Assembly: GCA_000715635.1 (NCBI GenBank)
Contig: KL569119.1
Span: 43,232 to 48,751 of the forward strand
DNA from: Streptomyces violaceus
GTDB taxonomy: Bacteria > Actinomycetota > Actinomycetes > Streptomycetales > Streptomycetaceae
Direction of reading: 5' to 3'
DNA length: 5,520 nt
Positions within the stretch are counted from its first letter, which is position 1; the number at the start of each line of letters is the position of its first letter. Below the pieces are notes generated by a model, which made no database searches, was not told the DNA's origin, and worked only from the letters and a program-made list of their open reading frames with translations. A program made the position numbers and the translations under genes. This document shows positions 5,194 through 5,520 of this stretch, piece by piece.

Positions 5194-5503
5194 ATGGATT
5201 CGGACGCGCTACCGGGCTGGGACGCCGCCGCTGCGTCGCAGGTGACACTGGAGCGTTTGCTTTCGGTGGTGGGTGCGGGTGCTCTGGAGTTGCACATGGC
5301 TCCCGGTGGCCTTGCGGCGGCCGTCACCGGCGTGAGTGTGCTCGATCCGCTGGACCCTGGTTTCCGGCCGCGGCAGTTGGTGCTCGCTGTGGGGGTCGAC
5401 GCGCGGTCGGCCCATGCAGTGGACGTCCTGCGGCGAGCGGGCGAGGTGGGCGCCGCAGGAGTGGTGTTCGGGCCGGCCGAGCTGGGGCCGACTGTCGCCG
5501 CGT
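5194..5503 (+). CDS. PucR-family transcriptional regulator, N-terminal part (partial)
   Basis: ATG 5194 opens a frame that runs to the window end without a stop, giving about 103 genomic codons. It starts MDSDALPGWDAAAASQVTLE. The region LLSVVGAGALELHMAPGGLAAAVTGVSVLDPLDP, then LVLAVGVDARSAHAVDVLRRAGEVGAAGVVFGPAE, follows the N-terminal pattern of PucR-family regulators: a leading domain with an L-x-L-H motif, a GV-x-V-x-DP strand, then an LAVGV strand and an Ala-rich helix. The family ends in a PucR/CdaR-type HTH, which here lies beyond the contig edge. Members control purine, amino-acid or sugar-acid use; the target here is unknown. GGGGGA at 5182-5187 gives a spacing of 6. Codon choice is less GC-biased (CTT, GGT, GCT, TTG, CTA) than in the neighbours. 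The gene is cut by the assembly end, not mutated; the codons after 5503 are adapter. Confidence 0.78.
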
Positions 5504-5520
5504 CTGTCTCTTATACACAT
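5504..5520. other. Untrimmed Nextera/Tn5 mosaic-end adapter
   Basis: CTGTCTCTTATACACAT equals the first 17 bases of the reverse complement of the 19-bp Tn5 mosaic end used in Nextera libraries. It sits exactly at the right edge and is AT-rich against a very GC-rich background. Read on the minus strand it yields the known artefact peptides MCIRDR and MYKRQ. These bases are not genomic. Confidence 0.97.

Noticed and set aside
4955..5248. N-terminal extension of the DinB-family gene (303-residue frame)
   Set aside because: The extension is Pro/Arg/His-rich low-complexity sequence, covers the divergent stem-loop and overlaps the start of the PucR-like gene; family similarity begins only after Met at 4954.
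5209..5520. Minus-strand frames beginning MCIRDR and MYKRQ
   Set aside because: Their start codons lie in the Nextera adapter, and the rest is antisense to the PucR-like gene.
1..5520. Mobile element, prophage, CRISPR or biosynthetic cluster
   Set aside because: No transposase, integrase, phage structural gene, att-like repeat, spaced repeat array or core biosynthetic enzyme is present; the gene content is ordinary streptomycete chromosome.

Overview
The window looks like a chromosomal segment from a Streptomyces-type actinomycete. It has very high GC, strong G/C preference at third codon positions, tightly packed genes, and protein families typical of that group (a MshA-like C-terminus, YbjN, DUF2000, YqeB-type, SnoaL-like, DinB/DUF664, PucR). 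There is no sign of a prophage, CRISPR array, insertion sequence, tRNA or rRNA. It reads as ordinary chromosome rather than an accessory island.

Layout. Bases 1-90 hold the last 29 codons of what is probably mshA (first step of mycothiol synthesis), overlapped by 8 bases by a YbjN-domain gene (83-586, +). That gene converges on an AraC-family regulator (583-1395, -); the two stop codons share one CTAG. The regulator is divergent, across only 49 bp, from a DUF2000 gene (1445-1891, +), a typical regulator-target arrangement. An eight-unit heptamer tandem array (1884-1939) begins inside the DUF2000 stop region. Next come a two-TM YqeB-like membrane protein (2059-2757, +) and a lipoprotein (2814-3827, +) with two similar beta-rich halves. 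The lipoprotein gene carries the only TTA codon I found in the genes of this window, placed in the signal peptide, which suggests bldA control. On the minus strand follow a SnoaL-like/NTF2-like protein (3850-4269) and a DinB-family putative metalloprotein (4337-4954), possibly co-transcribed. A 239-bp divergent region with a strong stem-loop leads to the start of a PucR-type regulator (5194 onward, +).

The final 17 bases (5504-5520) match the Nextera/Tn5 mosaic-end adapter, so the right edge is a contig end with untrimmed adapter, and the PucR-like gene is cut by assembly rather than by biology. Minus-strand reading frames that start in that tail are artefacts.

I see no convincing new multi-gene system. 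The best leads are the TTA-controlled duplicated-domain lipoprotein next to the YqeB-like membrane protein, the AraC/DUF2000 pair with its very short shared promoter region, the heptamer array, and the stem-loop upstream of the PucR-like gene.
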